From the IMG/VR virus record IMGVR_UViG_3300044539_000107, positions 1 through 20,613 of that record: a DNA stretch of 20,613 bases. One strand, 5' to 3'. The DNA comes from a virus. Every line of letters begins with the position of its first letter. Position 1 is the first letter of the stretch. Under the pieces are notes generated by a model that was not told where the DNA came from, ran no database searches, and saw only the letters and a program-made list of their open reading frames with translations. Positions 20,375-20,613 of this stretch are shown here, piece by piece. A program made the translations under genes and the position numbers.

Positions 20375-20613
20375 ATGTCAAATTGTAAAACTAAAAATTG
20401 CGGATGTTTAGATACCGGTTTAACAACACCGGCTCCATGTTCATGTGATGCAGTAGTATGCTGTAATCCTCCGGCTTGTCCAGAAACATTTAATGATTGT
20501 TGTATAATACATATGGGAGATCCTATTGTTAATCTTCATATTAACACAGGAGATGCCTTATGTACAATACTTCAGAAACTGGCTATCTACATAACTTTAG
20601 ATCCAACATGTAT
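20375..20613 (+). CDS. Cys-rich appendage protein, 3'-truncated by the window
   Basis: The first 79 codons of a gene that starts ten bases after the preceding stop and runs off the end of the window. Cysteine is very frequent (C4, C9, C11, C22, C24, CC at 29-30 and more). The start, MSNCKTKNCGCLDTG, resembles that of the 53-aa zinc-ribbon-like protein. Residues about 42-70 (CCIIHMGDPIVNLHINTGDA) align without gaps with the N-terminal module of the 518-aa neighbour. Probably another tail-tip or fibre component with a shared assembly module. Confidence 0.65.
   Translation, partial: MSNCKTKNCGCLDTGLTTPAPCSCDAVVCCNPPACPETFNDCCIIHMGDPIVNLHINTGDALCTILQKLAIYITLDPTC

Noticed and set aside
1-20613. 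tRNA, CRISPR, insertion sequence, integrase or anti-defence genes
   Set aside because: I looked for cloverleaf-like segments, regular spacer repeats, terminal inverted repeats and recombinase motifs and saw none.

Overview
The window is part of the virion-structure region of a tailed bacteriophage (Caudoviricetes). Every credible gene lies on the + strand, packed end to end with overlaps or short gaps. The DNA is strongly AT-rich. I found no tRNA, integrase, transposase or CRISPR array. The host is probably a member of the Bacteroidota: gene starts lack AGGAGG-type Shine-Dalgarno sequences and sit behind A-rich leaders, and three gaps carry TAAATTTG, which fits the -7 element (TAnnTTTG) of that phylum. 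Several small proteins belong to types I recall from aquatic phages and viromes, so a freshwater or marine source is my guess. The host assignment is inference.

Layout: (1) 1-1126: four small overlapping genes of unknown function leading into the terminase; one may be the small terminase subunit. (2) 1116-9171: the head module, with large terminase (TerL), a very large portal protein with a Q-rich tail, an acidic/Q-rich putative scaffold, and the major capsid protein. No protease gene lies between portal and capsid. (3) 9268-11374: a 337-aa head-associated unknown, then six tiny, very basic genes of 49-80 codons, five of them too short for routine ORF callers. (4) 11368-12527: a probable head-tail connector protein, then a 149-aa protein that aligns without gaps to the ferroxidase region of Dps/ferritin-like proteins. 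(5) 12603-14276: a 557-aa major structural protein with its own leader and a strong intrinsic terminator after it. (6) 14358-20613: tail or appendage genes that are extraordinarily rich in cysteine, including a 1216-aa mosaic of several repeat types, a 518-aa protein with a fibronectin-III-like end, and a truncated gene running off the window.

How they fit together: TerL, portal, scaffold and capsid protein build and fill the head. The connector joins head to tail. The 557-aa protein is probably an abundant tail or neck component, judged by arginine codon bias shared with the capsid gene. The Cys-rich proteins are probably tail-tip or adhesin structures. The least explained parts are the tiny cationic gene cluster, the Dps-like protein, a duplicated leader with micro-ORFs before two structural genes, and the Cys-rich repeat proteins.
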